In this document: positions 27,647 through 36,766 of the stretch, piece after piece | How positions within the stretch are numbered: the first letter of the stretch is position 1 | How the letters are laid out: the number at the start of each line of letters is the position of its first letter | Source of the DNA: an uncultured Parabacteroides sp. | GTDB lineage: Bacteria > Bacteroidota > Bacteroidia > Bacteroidales > Tannerellaceae | Assembly (NCBI GenBank): GCA_910577325.1 | Contig: CAJTMR010000019.1 | Location: forward strand, 1-64,000 | DNA length: 64,000 nucleotides | Direction of reading: 5' to 3' | Made by a program: the position numbers and the translations under genes | The notes under the pieces: model-generated | What the model was told of the DNA's origin: nothing | The model's input: the letters and a program-made list of their open reading frames with translations, nothing else | Database searches by the model: none

Positions 27647-27775
27647 AAGGTTGTGTCAGAGTGAGTGATCATTATAGCGGATTTGGCCTGTCATTTCTTG
27701 CTAAAATATTACAGGGCGTGTAGAAAATGCCGGAGTAAATTCAATATGGTGGAATGTTGATTTTGACACAACCTT
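27647..27775. mobile_element. 129-bp inverted-repeat insert (possible MITE)
   Basis: Perfect 12-bp terminal inverted repeats AAGGTTGTGTCA/TGACACAACCTT enclose 105 bp without a gene, between susD and the GH89 gene. No clear target duplication was seen. The internal sequence is only weakly self-complementary. It could also act as a hairpin modulating the downstream gene. Confidence 0.55.
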
Positions 27776-27787
27776 TATAATGAAAAC

Positions 27788-29974
27788 GTGATGAGCAGAA
27801 TGATATGTAAGACGTGTTTGTTGATTTTCGGATTGTTCTTGTTGAATATTAATTGTTTGTATGCCGTCAATTTGACGAAGGGAAATGTTGTGGTAATAGA
27901 ACAGTTGGTACAGCGCTTGCTGCCTGGACAATCAGATAAGTTTGTGTTTTCTATTGATACGAAAAGTAAAAATAAATTTTACCGGATATCATCGAAAAAC
28001 GGGAGGGTTTATATTAAAGGAGATTCTCCGGTAAGTATAGCATCCGGATTGCATCGTTATATGCGGGAGTATTTGCATGCAGAGGTAAGCTGGACAAATT
28101 GGAGTCCTCAGATACCGGTTGAATTACCATTGCCAAAAGTTTCTGTTTATGAAGAAAGTCCTTATTCGTTTGTTACTTATATGAATTATTGTACTTTTGG
28201 ATATACTACAGTCTATTGGGATTGGGAACGCTGGGAGAAAGAGATAGATTGGATGGCTCTTCATGGCATTACACATCCTTTGAGCTTAGTGGGGGTTGAA
28301 CAGGTGTGGCGTAACTTTTTGTCCCGTGTCGGTTATACGGATGAAGAAGCGAAGAACTTTTTGACAGGACCCGTTTATTTGCCTTGGTTATTGATGGGAA
28401 ATATGGAAACATTAGGTGGTCCTATGCCGGAAGAATGGTTTGACAGACAAGTGAAATTGCAGCATAAAATTCTCGGTCGGATGAGAGATTATGGGATGGA
28501 ACCGATCTTTCAGGCCTTTTATGGGATGATACCTTCTGATTATAAAAAGAAATATCCGCATGTAAAGATCATAGAGCAGGGTAAATGGAATACTTTTGAC
28601 AGACCGGATGTCCTTTCTCCGTTGGATGTTGAATTTAAGCGCTTGGCAAAGATTTGGTATGAAGAATATGAAAAACTATTTGGAAGAACCGATTATTATG
28701 CAGGTGACCTTTTCCACGAGGGAGGAAAGAGTGCCGGTTTGGATATAACGGCTTGCGCAAGGTCTGTAGAAAGGGAAATGTGTGCATATAATCCGAATGC
28801 GGTATGGGTTCTCCAAAGTTGGGGGGCAAATCCGTTTCCTGAATTGCTGAAAGGTTTGAATCCCGATCATGCAATAGTAGTGGAATTATGTGCTGAATAT
28901 TGGCATCGTTGGAAAGATAAGGGAGGATATGAAGGAATTCCTTGGGCTTGGTCTAATATATCGAATTGGGGAGGTAATATTGGACTTCATGGACGTTTGG
29001 ATGCGATTGCGACAGAGCCGGTTGAAGCATTGAATGACCGAAAAGCATCAAAAACATTGAGAGGTATTGGTTTTACACCGGAAGGTATTGAAACGAATCC
29101 GATCGTCCCCTCTTTATGGAGTGATATGGTTTGGACGGAAAAAACGCCGGATATGTCTTTATGGGTTAAACAATATTCCCAAAATAGGTATGGAGTTGTA
29201 TTGCCGTCTTTGGAAAGAGCCTGGTGTGGCTTTTATGAAACCGCTTATGGAACTTATGAAGGTTCAAGGCGTCCTTCCGAATCGGTTTTTTGCGCATCTC
29301 CGTCGTTAGAAGTAAAAACGGTATCATCTTGGTCACAATGTAAAATATTTTATGAACCGGAAGCTTTTGCGGATGCTTGTAGTGTTTTTTTGCAGGATGC
29401 AGTTATGCTTGAAGACAATAAAAATTATCAGTATGATGTAGTCGATATGGTCCGTCAATATTTGTCAAATTTGGGACGCAGTTCGTATGCGACAATACAA
29501 AAAGCATGGCAAAACAAGGATAAAGAACTTTTTAATAAAGAGGTCGATAATTTTCTCGGTTTGATAAAAGATCAGGATAAACTGTTGTTGAGTCATCCTT
29601 CCTTTTGTTTTCATTCTTGGTTACAATCAGCTCGTGATGCCAGTGCCGACGTGGGAATGGCTAATCAATATGAATATTATAATAAATTGATTGTTACCTC
29701 TTGGGATGTAAATGAAGGTAGTTTGAATGATTATGCGCACAGGGAATTAGGAGGTGTGTTAGGCTCCTATTATTATAAACGATGGCGTTTGTATTTTAAT
29801 TATCTGAAACAAGCTTGGGATAATCCCGGTATGCCTAAGCCTTATATATTTGGAGTAACAAGCTCATGGCTGTATGAAGATATAGAAGATGCTATAAAAC
29901 CATCGGATCGAAATCCTGTGAAAGTCGCAGTTGAGGTTTTTGACAAATACTATAGTGGCGGAGCGGCAGAATGA
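27788..29974 (+). CDS. Alpha-N-acetylglucosaminidase, GH89 (NAGLU family)
   Basis: 728 residues with a signal peptide ending near CLYA. The NAGLU N-terminal domain (GQSDKFVFSI..., residues about 30-120) precedes the catalytic barrel with SPYSFVTYMNYCTFGYTTVYWDW and DWMALHGITHPLSL. By family comparison the acid/base is E311 in DLFHEGG and the nucleophile E432 in TPEGIETNP. A C-terminal helical domain follows. It releases terminal alpha-linked GlcNAc, as found in gastric-type mucin O-glycans and heparan-type chains. This is the only glycosidase left in this locus. Confidence 0.93.
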   Translation: MMSRMICKTCLLIFGLFLLNINCLYAVNLTKGNVVVIEQLVQRLLPGQSDKFVFSIDTKSKNKFYRISSKNGRVYIKGDSPVSIASGLHRYMREYLHAEVSWTNWSPQIPVELPLPKVSVYEESPYSFVTYMNYCTFGYTTVYWDWERWEKEIDWMALHGITHPLSLVGVEQVWRNFLSRVGYTDEEAKNFLTGPVYLPWLLMGNMETLGGPMPEEWFDRQVKLQHKILGRMRDYGMEPIFQAFYGMIPSDYKKKYPHVKIIEQGKWNTFDRPDVLSPLDVEFKRLAKIWYEEYEKLFGRTDYYAGDLFHEGGKSAGLDITACARSVEREMCAYNPNAVWVLQSWGANPFPELLKGLNPDHAIVVELCAEYWHRWKDKGGYEGIPWAWSNISNWGGNIGLHGRLDAIATEPVEALNDRKASKTLRGIGFTPEGIETNPIVPSLWSDMVWTEKTPDMSLWVKQYSQNRYGVVLPSLERAWCGFYETAYGTYEGSRRPSESVFCASPSLEVKTVSSWSQCKIFYEPEAFADACSVFLQDAVMLEDNKNYQYDVVDMVRQYLSNLGRSSYATIQKAWQNKDKELFNKEVDNFLGLIKDQDKLLLSHPSFCFHSWLQSARDASADVGMANQYEYYNKLIVTSWDVNEGSLNDYAHRELGGVLGSYYYKRWRLYFNYLKQAWDNPGMPKPYIFGVTSSWLYEDIEDAIKPSDRNPVKVAVEVFDKYYSGGAAE

Positions 29975-30063
29975 AAAGAATGTATTTTTGTCTGAACATG
30001 GGTATGGCAGGTTTGTTTGTCCTGCTGTGCCAAACAATAGGTGAGTTGATTATCGCGTCGTAA
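29971..30063 (+). pseudogene. Truncated next PUL gene (signal peptide stub)
   Basis: An ATG overlapping the GH89 stop (ATGA) opens a 30-codon frame that begins like a secreted protein: MKRMYFCLNMGMAGLFVLLC. From about 30042 the sequence matches the right end of the 727-bp element family, so roughly the first 24 codons are native and the rest is element sequence. The body of the gene is not found on the other side of element copy 2. What it encoded cannot be told. Confidence 0.7.
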
Positions 30064-30100
30064 AACATGTTTTGAACTGCAATTTTGGTGAGGTTGCCCT
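30042..30100 (+). mobile_element. Degraded right end of a TIR element
   Basis: The sequence from TGAGTTG to TTTTGGTGAGGTTGCCCT aligns, with several mismatches, to the last 60 bases of the 727-bp elements, including the terminal inverted repeat with one change. It points toward copy 2, whose corresponding end starts 11 bases later, so the two ends form a hairpin-like head-to-head pair. Confidence 0.65.
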
Positions 30101-30110
30101 AATAAAATTG

Positions 30111-30837
30111 CAGGGCAACCGCACCAAAATCATAACGCGTCCATCTGTTTTCGCCATCGATACGGACCAACTCACATAAATGTTTTTGCAAAAACAACTA
30201 TCATACTATCATATTTTCTGTATATTGTTTTAAATCAATGTGTTATGGTATGATAGTCGCCGTTTTGAACTATCATTCATCTATCACAACTATCATGGCA
30301 AAAAACCGTAATATCTTGTGTGTCAATCATACGAAAAAAACAGGGACCGTTCAGAAACAGGTGCAAAACATGTTAAAACGGCTTCTTTTTTCATCAAGAC
30401 AGGCTCTTCTTTTGTCAAAAACAGCTTGCAAAGCCGCTTGAGACCCGGGTGTACCCACCACACAGACCCGGGTGCGGGAGAGGTGCAGACCCGGGTCTGC
30501 GTGAGACCTTTACGGAGGTGCGGGGATGTTTATCTGCCGTGTCGGAGGCACTTTTATGCCTCGTTTTTACATCTTTTTCGCCGATGGCTGTTTTTGCCTA
30601 TGCAAACATAAATATCATATTATCAGTTATATAAATAAAAATTTATGTAAAAAGCATGATAGATGCATGATAGATGCATGATAGTAGAATGATAGTAAAA
30701 AACAGCTACTATCATGCTTTAACATATTGTGAAACAGTAGTTAACGTCCGGATGTGATAGTATGATAGTTGATTTGCGAAATTTGCATAGAAAAAGAGAA
30801 GTGATTCCGGATAGCAATTTTTGGTGCGGTTGCCCTG
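30111..30837. mobile_element. 727-bp TIR element, copy 2 (inverted)
   Basis: This is in reverse orientation to copies 1 and 3. Both ends carry the intact TIR CAGGGCAACCGCACCAAAA. The target duplication AATAAAATT lies at 30101-30109 and 30838-30846, with one extra G before the left end. Core 30430-30626 is identical to the other two cores. It carries two GCATCTATCAT units, like copy 1. It lies between the decayed GH89 operon and the valS promoter. Confidence 0.9.
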
Positions 30838-30878
30838 AATAAAATTAAGGCCTTATGTTCTTGTCTACATTATTTTTG

Positions 30879-30886
30879 TATTTTTG
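30879..30886 (+). promoter_or_regulatory. -7 box for valS
   Basis: TATTTTTG lies 65 bases before the valS ATG and 33 bases after the target duplication of element copy 2. Confidence 0.6.
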
Positions 30887-30950
30887 CGCTTTAAAAATTG
30901 GATATTCAGCGTTTAAACTCGAACAAGGATAAAATAAAGAACGAAACAAT

Positions 30951-33578
30951 ATGGAAATTGCAAGTAAGTACAACCCCGCAGAAGTAGAGGGTAAGTGGTA
31001 TCAGTATTGGTTGGATAACGGCTTTTTCAAGTCGAAACCCGACGGTCGTGAGCCGTATACGATCGTTATTCCGCCCCCAAACGTCACCGGCGTGCTTCAT
31101 ATGGGACACATGCTTAACAATACCATTCAGGATATTCTGATCCGTCGTGCCCGTATGCAGGGGAAGAACGCTTGTTGGGTTCCGGGAACGGACCACGCTT
31201 CCATTGCAACCGAGGCGAAAGTCGTGAATCGTCTGGCACAGCAGGGAATTAAGAAGACTGATCTGACTCGCGAAGACTTCCTGAAACATGCTTGGGAATG
31301 GAAGGAAGAACACGGAGGTATCATACTTAAGCAGTTGCGTAAGTTGGGGGCGTCTTGTGATTGGGACCGTACGGCTTTCACGATGGACGAACTGCGTTCC
31401 GAAAGTGTGATCAAGGTTTTTGTCGATCTCTATAATAAAGGACTGATATATCGTGGTGTCCGTATGGTGAACTGGGACCCGAAAGCGCTGACCGCCTTGT
31501 CCGACGAAGAGGTTATATATAAGGAAGAGCACAGCAAACTGTATTATCTTCGCTACAAGGTGGAAGGTGATCCGGAAGGCCGTTATGCGATTGTCGCAAC
31601 AACCCGTCCCGAAACGATCATGGGAGATACGGCCATGTGTATCAATCCGAACGACCCGAAAAACACTTGGTTGAAAGGGAAGAAGGTGATTGTTCCGCTG
31701 GTAAACCGTGTGATCCCTGTGATCGAAGACGATTATGTGGATATCGAGTTCGGTACTGGTTGTCTGAAAGTAACTCCGGCACACGATGTTAACGACTATA
31801 TGTTGGGCGAAAAATATAATCTGCCCTCCATTGATATATTCAATGATAACGGTACGATCAGCGAGGCCGGCGGCTTGTATGTCGGCATGGACCGTTTCGA
31901 CGTTCGTAAGCAGATCGAAAAAGACCTGGAAGCTGCCGGCCTGATGGAAAAGGTGGAAGCTTACGAAAATAAAGTCGGTTTCTCCGAACGCACCAATGTG
32001 CCTATCGAACCGAAGCTGTCCATGCAGTGGTTCCTGAAGATGGAGCACCTCGCACAGATCGCTCTGGAACCGGTGATGAAGGACGAGATCAAGTTCTATC
32101 CTTCGAAGTTCAAGAATACCTATCGTCATTGGATGGAAAATATCAAGGACTGGTGTATCAGCCGTCAGTTGTGGTGGGGACACCGTATCCCGGCTTATTT
32201 CTTGCCCGAAGGCGGTTATGTTGTGGCCGAAACGGCAGAAAAAGCTTTGGAAATGGCAAGAGAAAAGACGGGTAACACTTCTCTGATGATGGCTGATCTG
32301 CGTCAGGATGAGGATGTGCTGGATACCTGGTTCTCTTCTTGGTTATGGCCGATCTCTCTGTTCAATGGTATCAACGATCCGGACAATCAGGAGATCGATT
32401 ATTATTATCCGACGAGCGACTTGGTGACAGGGCCGGATATCATCTTCTTCTGGGTAGCCCGTATGATTATGGCCGGTTACGAATATCGGGGAAAGATGCC
32501 TTTCAAGAATGTTTATTTCACCGGTATTGTGCGTGACAAACTGGGACGTAAGATGTCAAAGTCGTTAGGAAACTCTCCCGATCCGCTGCAGCTTATCGAA
32601 CAATACGGTGCCGACGGTGTACGTATGGGATTGATGATGGCGGCGCCTGCCGGAAACGATATTCCTTTCGACGATGCGTTGTGTGAACAAGGGCGTAACT
32701 TCAACAATAAGATATGGAACGCTTTCCGTCTGATCAAAGGATGGACGGTAGATTCAACTATTGAACAGCCTGAGGCATCCGCGACTGCTGTCAAATGGTT
32801 TAAGATGCAGTTGGATAAGACGATCGCCGAAATGGACGACCTGTTCGGCAAATACCGCTTGAGCGAAGCGATGATGGCTGTTTATAAACTCTTCTGGGAT
32901 GAGTTCTCTTCCTGGTACTTGGAGATGGTTAAACCGGGCTATCAACAACCTGTTGATGAGTCTACTTATTTGTCAACACTCGGTTTCTTCGATGCGCTGC
33001 TCCGTTTGCTCCATCCGTTCATGCCTTTTATTACAGAAGAATTGTGGCAGGCGCTGGAACCGCGTAAGGAAGGCGAAAGCCTGATGGTCTCTCTGATGCC
33101 GGAGGTTGCTCCTGTCGATAACGCTTATCTGGAAGATTTCGAAATTGTAAAAGAAATTGTGGGCGGAGTGCGTACGATACGTCTCCAGAAGAATATATCG
33201 AACAAGGAAGTATTGGAATTGCAGGTGTTGGGTGAGCACAATGATCATTTCAACGCTGTAGTCGTCAAGATGTGTAACCTCTCATCTGTCGTTTGTACGG
33301 AAGAAAAAACTGCCGGTTCTGCGTCTTTCTTGGTGCGTACGACGGAATATGCTGTTCCTTTAGGTAATATGATCAATGTGGAAGAGGAGTTGGCTAAGCT
33401 TCAAGACGAACTGGAATATCAGCAAGGTTTCCTTGCTTCTGTCATGAAAAAATTGAGTAACGAAAGTTTTGTAAGTAAAGCCCCCGCCAAAGTTATTGAA
33501 ATGGAACGCAAGAAACAGGCCGATGCAGAGAGTAAAATCAAATCTATTGAAGAAAGTATCGCAGCTTTGAAGAAGTAA
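30951..33578 (+). CDS. valS: Valyl-tRNA synthetase
   Basis: 875-residue class I synthetase. The HIGH-type signature is HMGH at residues 50-53 after PPPNVTGVL, the KMSKS loop is at 534-538, the editing domain lies between (about 190-340), and a C-terminal coiled-coil arm with the [18 protein letters not shown] heptads covers about 810-875. It charges tRNA-Val and hydrolyses mischarged Thr. A terminator follows. Confidence 0.97.
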   Translation: MEIASKYNPAEVEGKWYQYWLDNGFFKSKPDGREPYTIVIPPPNVTGVLHMGHMLNNTIQDILIRRARMQGKNACWVPGTDHASIATEAKVVNRLAQQGIKKTDLTREDFLKHAWEWKEEHGGIILKQLRKLGASCDWDRTAFTMDELRSESVIKVFVDLYNKGLIYRGVRMVNWDPKALTALSDEEVIYKEEHSKLYYLRYKVEGDPEGRYAIVATTRPETIMGDTAMCINPNDPKNTWLKGKKVIVPLVNRVIPVIEDDYVDIEFGTGCLKVTPAHDVNDYMLGEKYNLPSIDIFNDNGTISEAGGLYVGMDRFDVRKQIEKDLEAAGLMEKVEAYENKVGFSERTNVPIEPKLSMQWFLKMEHLAQIALEPVMKDEIKFYPSKFKNTYRHWMENIKDWCISRQLWWGHRIPAYFLPEGGYVVAETAEKALEMAREKTGNTSLMMADLRQDEDVLDTWFSSWLWPISLFNGINDPDNQEIDYYYPTSDLVTGPDIIFFWVARMIMAGYEYRGKMPFKNVYFTGIVRDKLGRKMSKSLGNSPDPLQLIEQYGADGVRMGLMMAAPAGNDIPFDDALCEQGRNFNNKIWNAFRLIKGWTVDSTIEQPEASATAVKWFKMQLDKTIAEMDDLFGKYRLSEAMMAVYKLFWDEFSSWYLEMVKPGYQQPVDESTYLSTLGFFDALLRLLHPFMPFITEELWQALEPRKEGESLMVSLMPEVAPVDNAYLEDFEIVKEIVGGVRTIRLQKNISNKEVLELQVLGEHNDHFNAVVVKMCNLSSVVCTEEKTAGSASFLVRTTEYAVPLGNMINVEEELAKLQDELEYQQGFLASVMKKLSNESFVSKAPAKVIEMERKKQADAESKIKSIEESIAALKK

Positions 33579-33603
33579 GATCGGAATTTTTTAGAAATAC
33601 AGA

Positions 33604-33642
33604 AAGGAGGTATGTAGGATAATAGACATATCTCCTTTTTTT
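33604..33642 (+). terminator. valS terminator
   Basis: AAGGAGGTATGT pairs with ACATATCTCCTT and is followed by a T tract. Confidence 0.75.
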
Positions 33643-33676
33643 ATGCGGAATGTTTTCGTACACACTTAAAAAAAAC

Positions 33677-33684
33677 TATATTTG
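33677..33684 (+). promoter_or_regulatory. -7 box for the isomerase-like gene
   Basis: TATATTTG lies 36 bases before the ATG at 33720. Confidence 0.55.
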
Positions 33685-33719
33685 CACTGTTATAATAAAC
33701 ATAATTTCAATTTAATATC

Positions 33720-34571
33720 ATGGAGAAATCAAGAAGAACCTTTTTCAAGAAAGGGCTGGCCGGTGCGATCTTGCTGGGAACGGCAAGTACACTTAATGCG
33801 GGCGTGCCCGATCCGGTTAAACCTAAGGCAGCCAAGGCTGTGAATCCTTTCCGTTTGGGAATGGCGGGATATACATTTGTAAATTTTGATTTGGAAACTA
33901 CCTTGAAAACTTTGCAGCGTCTGGATATTCATTATCTTTGTATCAAGGATTTCCACCTGCCGTTTAAAAGCACAGATGAAGAGATCAAGGCTTTTCATGA
34001 CAAATGTGCTTCTTATGGCGTGACCGGATATGCAGTTGGTCCTATCTATATGAAGAGCGAAGCTGAAATTGATCGTGCTTTTGAATATGCGAAACGGGTA
34101 GGTGTGAAAACGATTGTCGGTGTACCGAATTACGAGCTTTTGCCATATGTGGACAAAAAAGTAAAAGAGTATGATTTCAATTATGCAATCCATTTGCACG
34201 GACCTGATATCAAGATCTATCCGGATGCGACGGATGTCTGGGAACATACGAAAGATCTGGATCCGCGTATCGGTATGTGTCTGGATGTCGGTCATGATCT
34301 GCGTAATGGTTGCGATCCTGTTGCCGACTTGAAGAAATATCATACCCGTGTGTTTGATATGCACATTAAGGATGTGACGGATTCTTCCAAAGCCGGACGC
34401 GGCATCGAAATCGGGCGTGGAAAGATCGACTTTCCCGCATTGGTCCGTATGATGAGGGAAGTGAACTATACAGGAGTGTGTAGTCTTGAGTTCGAAAAGG
34501 ATATGAAAGATCCTTTCCTCGGAATAGCAGAGTCTATCGGTTATTTCAAAGCCGTCAGTGATATGGCATAA
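33720..34571 (+). CDS. Secreted sugar phosphate isomerase/epimerase-like protein
   Basis: 283 residues with a Tat-type signal (KSRRTFFKKGLAGAILLG) and then an AP-endonuclease-2/xylose-isomerase-like TIM barrel. Metal-site-like features are seen in GMCLDVGHDLRNG, HTRVFDMHIKDV and GVCSLEFEKD. Relatives act on sugars or inositols, often next to oxidoreductases, but no partner is present here. The exact substrate is unknown. Confidence 0.85.
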   Translation: MEKSRRTFFKKGLAGAILLGTASTLNAGVPDPVKPKAAKAVNPFRLGMAGYTFVNFDLETTLKTLQRLDIHYLCIKDFHLPFKSTDEEIKAFHDKCASYGVTGYAVGPIYMKSEAEIDRAFEYAKRVGVKTIVGVPNYELLPYVDKKVKEYDFNYAIHLHGPDIKIYPDATDVWEHTKDLDPRIGMCLDVGHDLRNGCDPVADLKKYHTRVFDMHIKDVTDSSKAGRGIEIGRGKIDFPALVRMMREVNYTGVCSLEFEKDMKDPFLGIAESIGYFKAVSDMA

Positions 34572-34575
34572 TAAG

Positions 34576-34655
34576 AATTATGATTTATGATTTGTGATTT
34601 ATGGTTTATGGAGTACAAATTGTGAAACATAATTCATAAATTATAAATCATAAAT
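34576..34655. repeat. AT-rich inverted array of ATGATTTAT units, copy A
   Basis: The left arm repeats ATGATTTATGATTTGTGATT and the right arm CATAAATTATAAATCATAAA, together forming an imperfect hairpin. The same kind of array recurs at 61058-61154 and 63794-63875. Confidence 0.75.
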
Positions 34656-34661
34656 GTAAAG

Positions 34662-35693
34662 ATGAAAACAACATTGTATCTGTTGGTGGCCTGCCTGTTT
34701 TCGGCATGTAGCACCGTTGAATATATTGAGATAGAAACTTATAACCCTGCCGGGATTACTTTCCCGAAGAATGTCGGCAAGGTCTTGGTTGTTAATAATG
34801 CCGTTCCCCAGCCAGACGATGTAGGCTATACATATAATTTATATGGAACTGTGCAAGATACGGCTCGTGCCTGTGCGGATAGCGCTTTGTATGATGTTTG
34901 TCATTCCTTGGGCAAATCGATAATGGATGTTTCTTTCTTCGATGATGTTCTTTTATATCACGGTGGTACTCGTCAAGATACAAAATATTTGATGGATGAA
35001 AAGTTAGCCCCCGAGGCGGTGAAGGAATTGTGTCGGGAGACGGGGACGGATGCCATTATTTCGATTGACCGTTTGTTGTTTCGGATGGAGAAGAATGTTG
35101 CCGCTTTTTCCGAAGGCTTCGTGATAGGAGGTGTCAATGTTGAGATTACGGGAACCATCCGCAGTTATCTTCCCGGACGTGGCAAGCCATTGGCCACTGT
35201 CTATGTGCAGGATAGCGTTTTCTGGTCTGAAAGTGCGGATAATATGGAACAATTGAAACTTTATCTGCCGTTACCGGATGAAGCTTTGCGGGCTGCCGGA
35301 CAGTATATCGGTACGAAGGTTACTCCGAACTTTGTCCCTCATTGGGATAGTGAAAGCCGTTGGTTTTATAAAGGAGAGAGAGCGCGGTGGAAAGAGGCGA
35401 CCGCTTATGCCTTGTCTGACAAATGGGAGGAAGCGGCCTTGCGATGGAAATATGTGTATGAAAATTCTTCACGCTGGAAAGAACGGGCAAAGGCTGCATC
35501 AAACTTGGCTTTGTACTATGAAATGAATACTCATTTGAAGGAAGCCTACAGCTGGGCAGCCAAATCTTACGATATTTTTAATAGTAAAAAGGGCGAAGCC
35601 TACAATTATACGAAAATGCAACGATTGTATGTAGAGGCTCTTGGCAAACGTATCCGTTCAGATCAAAAACTAAATAAGCAATTTGGAGAATAA
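34662..35693 (+). CDS. DUF6340-like lipoprotein with TPR-like end
   Basis: 343 residues with a lipoprotein signal (LLVACLFSAC, cysteine near residue 16). The N-terminal half has alternating beta strands (GKVLVVNNAVPQ). The C-terminal part is helical and repeats A-rich TPR-like segments (WEEAALRWKYVYENSSRWKERAKAASNLALYYEM). Common in Bacteroidales; function unknown. The family name is from memory of this architecture. Confidence 0.65.
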   Translation: MKTTLYLLVACLFSACSTVEYIEIETYNPAGITFPKNVGKVLVVNNAVPQPDDVGYTYNLYGTVQDTARACADSALYDVCHSLGKSIMDVSFFDDVLLYHGGTRQDTKYLMDEKLAPEAVKELCRETGTDAIISIDRLLFRMEKNVAAFSEGFVIGGVNVEITGTIRSYLPGRGKPLATVYVQDSVFWSESADNMEQLKLYLPLPDEALRAAGQYIGTKVTPNFVPHWDSESRWFYKGERARWKEATAYALSDKWEEAALRWKYVYENSSRWKERAKAASNLALYYEMNTHLKEAYSWAAKSYDIFNSKKGEAYNYTKMQRLYVEALGKRIRSDQKLNKQFGE

Positions 35694-35719
35694 TAATCTT
35701 GTATTCTCTGAATTATTAT

Positions 35720-35727
35720 TACTTTTG
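35720..35727 (+). promoter_or_regulatory. -7 box for the acidic protein gene
   Basis: TACTTTTG lies 36 bases before the ATG at 35763. Confidence 0.55.
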
Positions 35728-35762
35728 GCAGACGTTTCGAATTAAAGAATAAATAATAAGAT

Positions 35763-36224
35763 ATGAGTGCGAATAATGCAAAGGTTCAGGCTGTCATAGA
35801 AACGACTTTTAATTCGGCCATCAATAAACTTGCTGCGGACGAAGCTGGCAAATGTTACAGCGATTTATATGTGCAGGTGGATGCTGAAAATGGAGAGTTG
35901 CTTATTTATGATGAGGAGGATGCGTTGATTGAAAAAACTATTATTTTCGATTGGGTGAATATGAAATGTGAAGATGATCAGTTCACCCGGCAGGTTTCTG
36001 TAACATTGAAAGCCGTGCTTGCAGTTCTGGTTACAAAAAAAGTTTTTGATAATTCTTGTTTTCTGCAACCGTTCTCGGTGAGCTTGACTGACGAAAATTT
36101 CTCTGTTATTGAGGAACTTCTGTTCTTGGATGATGAAAATCTTCGTTTGGATGATCCTCTCTTGAAAGATTTGGATGCAGAATTAGATGATTTTTTAGCA
36201 AAACTTCTTTCAGATGTCAAATAA
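35763..36224 (+). CDS. Acidic hypothetical protein, Bacteroidales-type
   Basis: 153 residues, cytoplasmic and strongly acidic, with no signal or membrane segment. The sequence ends in an acidic helix (LLKDLDAELDDFLAKLLSD). I do not recognise a named domain. It has its own -7 box and stands just before the tRNA-Thr gene. Confidence 0.7.
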   Translation: MSANNAKVQAVIETTFNSAINKLAADEAGKCYSDLYVQVDAENGELLIYDEEDALIEKTIIFDWVNMKCEDDQFTRQVSVTLKAVLAVLVTKKVFDNSCFLQPFSVSLTDENFSVIEELLFLDDENLRLDDPLLKDLDAELDDFLAKLLSDVK

Positions 36225-36230
36225 ATTCTT

Positions 36231-36238
36231 TACATTTG
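36231..36238 (+). promoter_or_regulatory. -7 box for tRNA-Thr
   Basis: TACATTTG lies 26 bases before the mature tRNA 5' end. Confidence 0.6.
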
Positions 36239-36263
36239 CACCCGCATTCAGGAATTAAATGTC

Positions 36264-36336
<73 letters not shown>

Positions 36337-36347
36337 CATAATATTAG

Positions 36348-36378
36348 GCAGTTATCTTTTTAGGTAACTGCTTTTTTT
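36348..36378 (+). terminator. tRNA-Thr terminator
   Basis: GCAGTTA and TAACTGC form the stem, followed by seven T. Confidence 0.8.
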
Positions 36379-36459
36379 ATGCTTTTCTTGTTTTGTTTCT
36401 CTACGACCAGTCGTTTTATTTTGAGTGCTGTAATATCCTTAATATCAAAGTCTGCCATA

Positions 36460-36731
36460 TCAATGAATATCTTTTGGCATTGTGAGTATGTTTTTTCCGG
36501 CTGAATGACTGTAGGTGACTTCCGTCATCAGTTGTTTGACCAGATAGATCCCGAGTCCGCCGATGGGGCGCTCTTCCAACGAAAGTGTCAGATCCGGTAT
36601 TGCTTTCAACCCGCTTGAAAGCAATACCGGTATCGGTTATGACGATTGTAAGCCGTTTGTTCTTATAGCTCATGTCAATACGGATGTCTTGGTTTTTCTT
36701 GTCCAGGAATGCGTATCTGATTTTTATTCAA
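36460..36731 (-). pseudogene. RsbW-like anti-sigma ATPase remnant
   Basis: Minus-strand frames rebuild the C-terminal two-thirds of a GHKL ATPase of the RsbW type: IRYAFLDKKNQDIRIDMSYK, RLTIVITDTGIAF, then in another frame DLTLSLEERPIGGLGIYLVK and TYSHSAGKNILTM, with a stop at 36460-36462. Motifs DTG and GGLGI are the ATP-lid elements. The N-terminal third, including the conserved N-box asparagine, is missing. A -7 box (36733-36740, minus strand) now abuts the fragment, so an internal deletion joined promoter and mid-gene. A 37-bp palindrome at 36594-36630 carries an apparently inverted loop. A short frame follows (start at 36451) with no known match. Confidence 0.75.
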
Positions 36732-36732
36732 G

Positions 36733-36740
36733 CAAAAGTA
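36733..36740 (-). promoter_or_regulatory. -7 box in front of the RsbW-like remnant
   Basis: The minus strand reads TACTTTTG. It lies directly before the truncated ATPase fragment. Confidence 0.5.
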
Positions 36741-36766
36741 AAGAGTATCCTTTACGTGAGCAAGTT

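Noticed and set aside
30318..30611. 97-codon frame across the core of element copy 2
   Set aside because: The equivalent frame in copy 1 has a stop (TTTAAA in place of TTGCAA), so it is not maintained.
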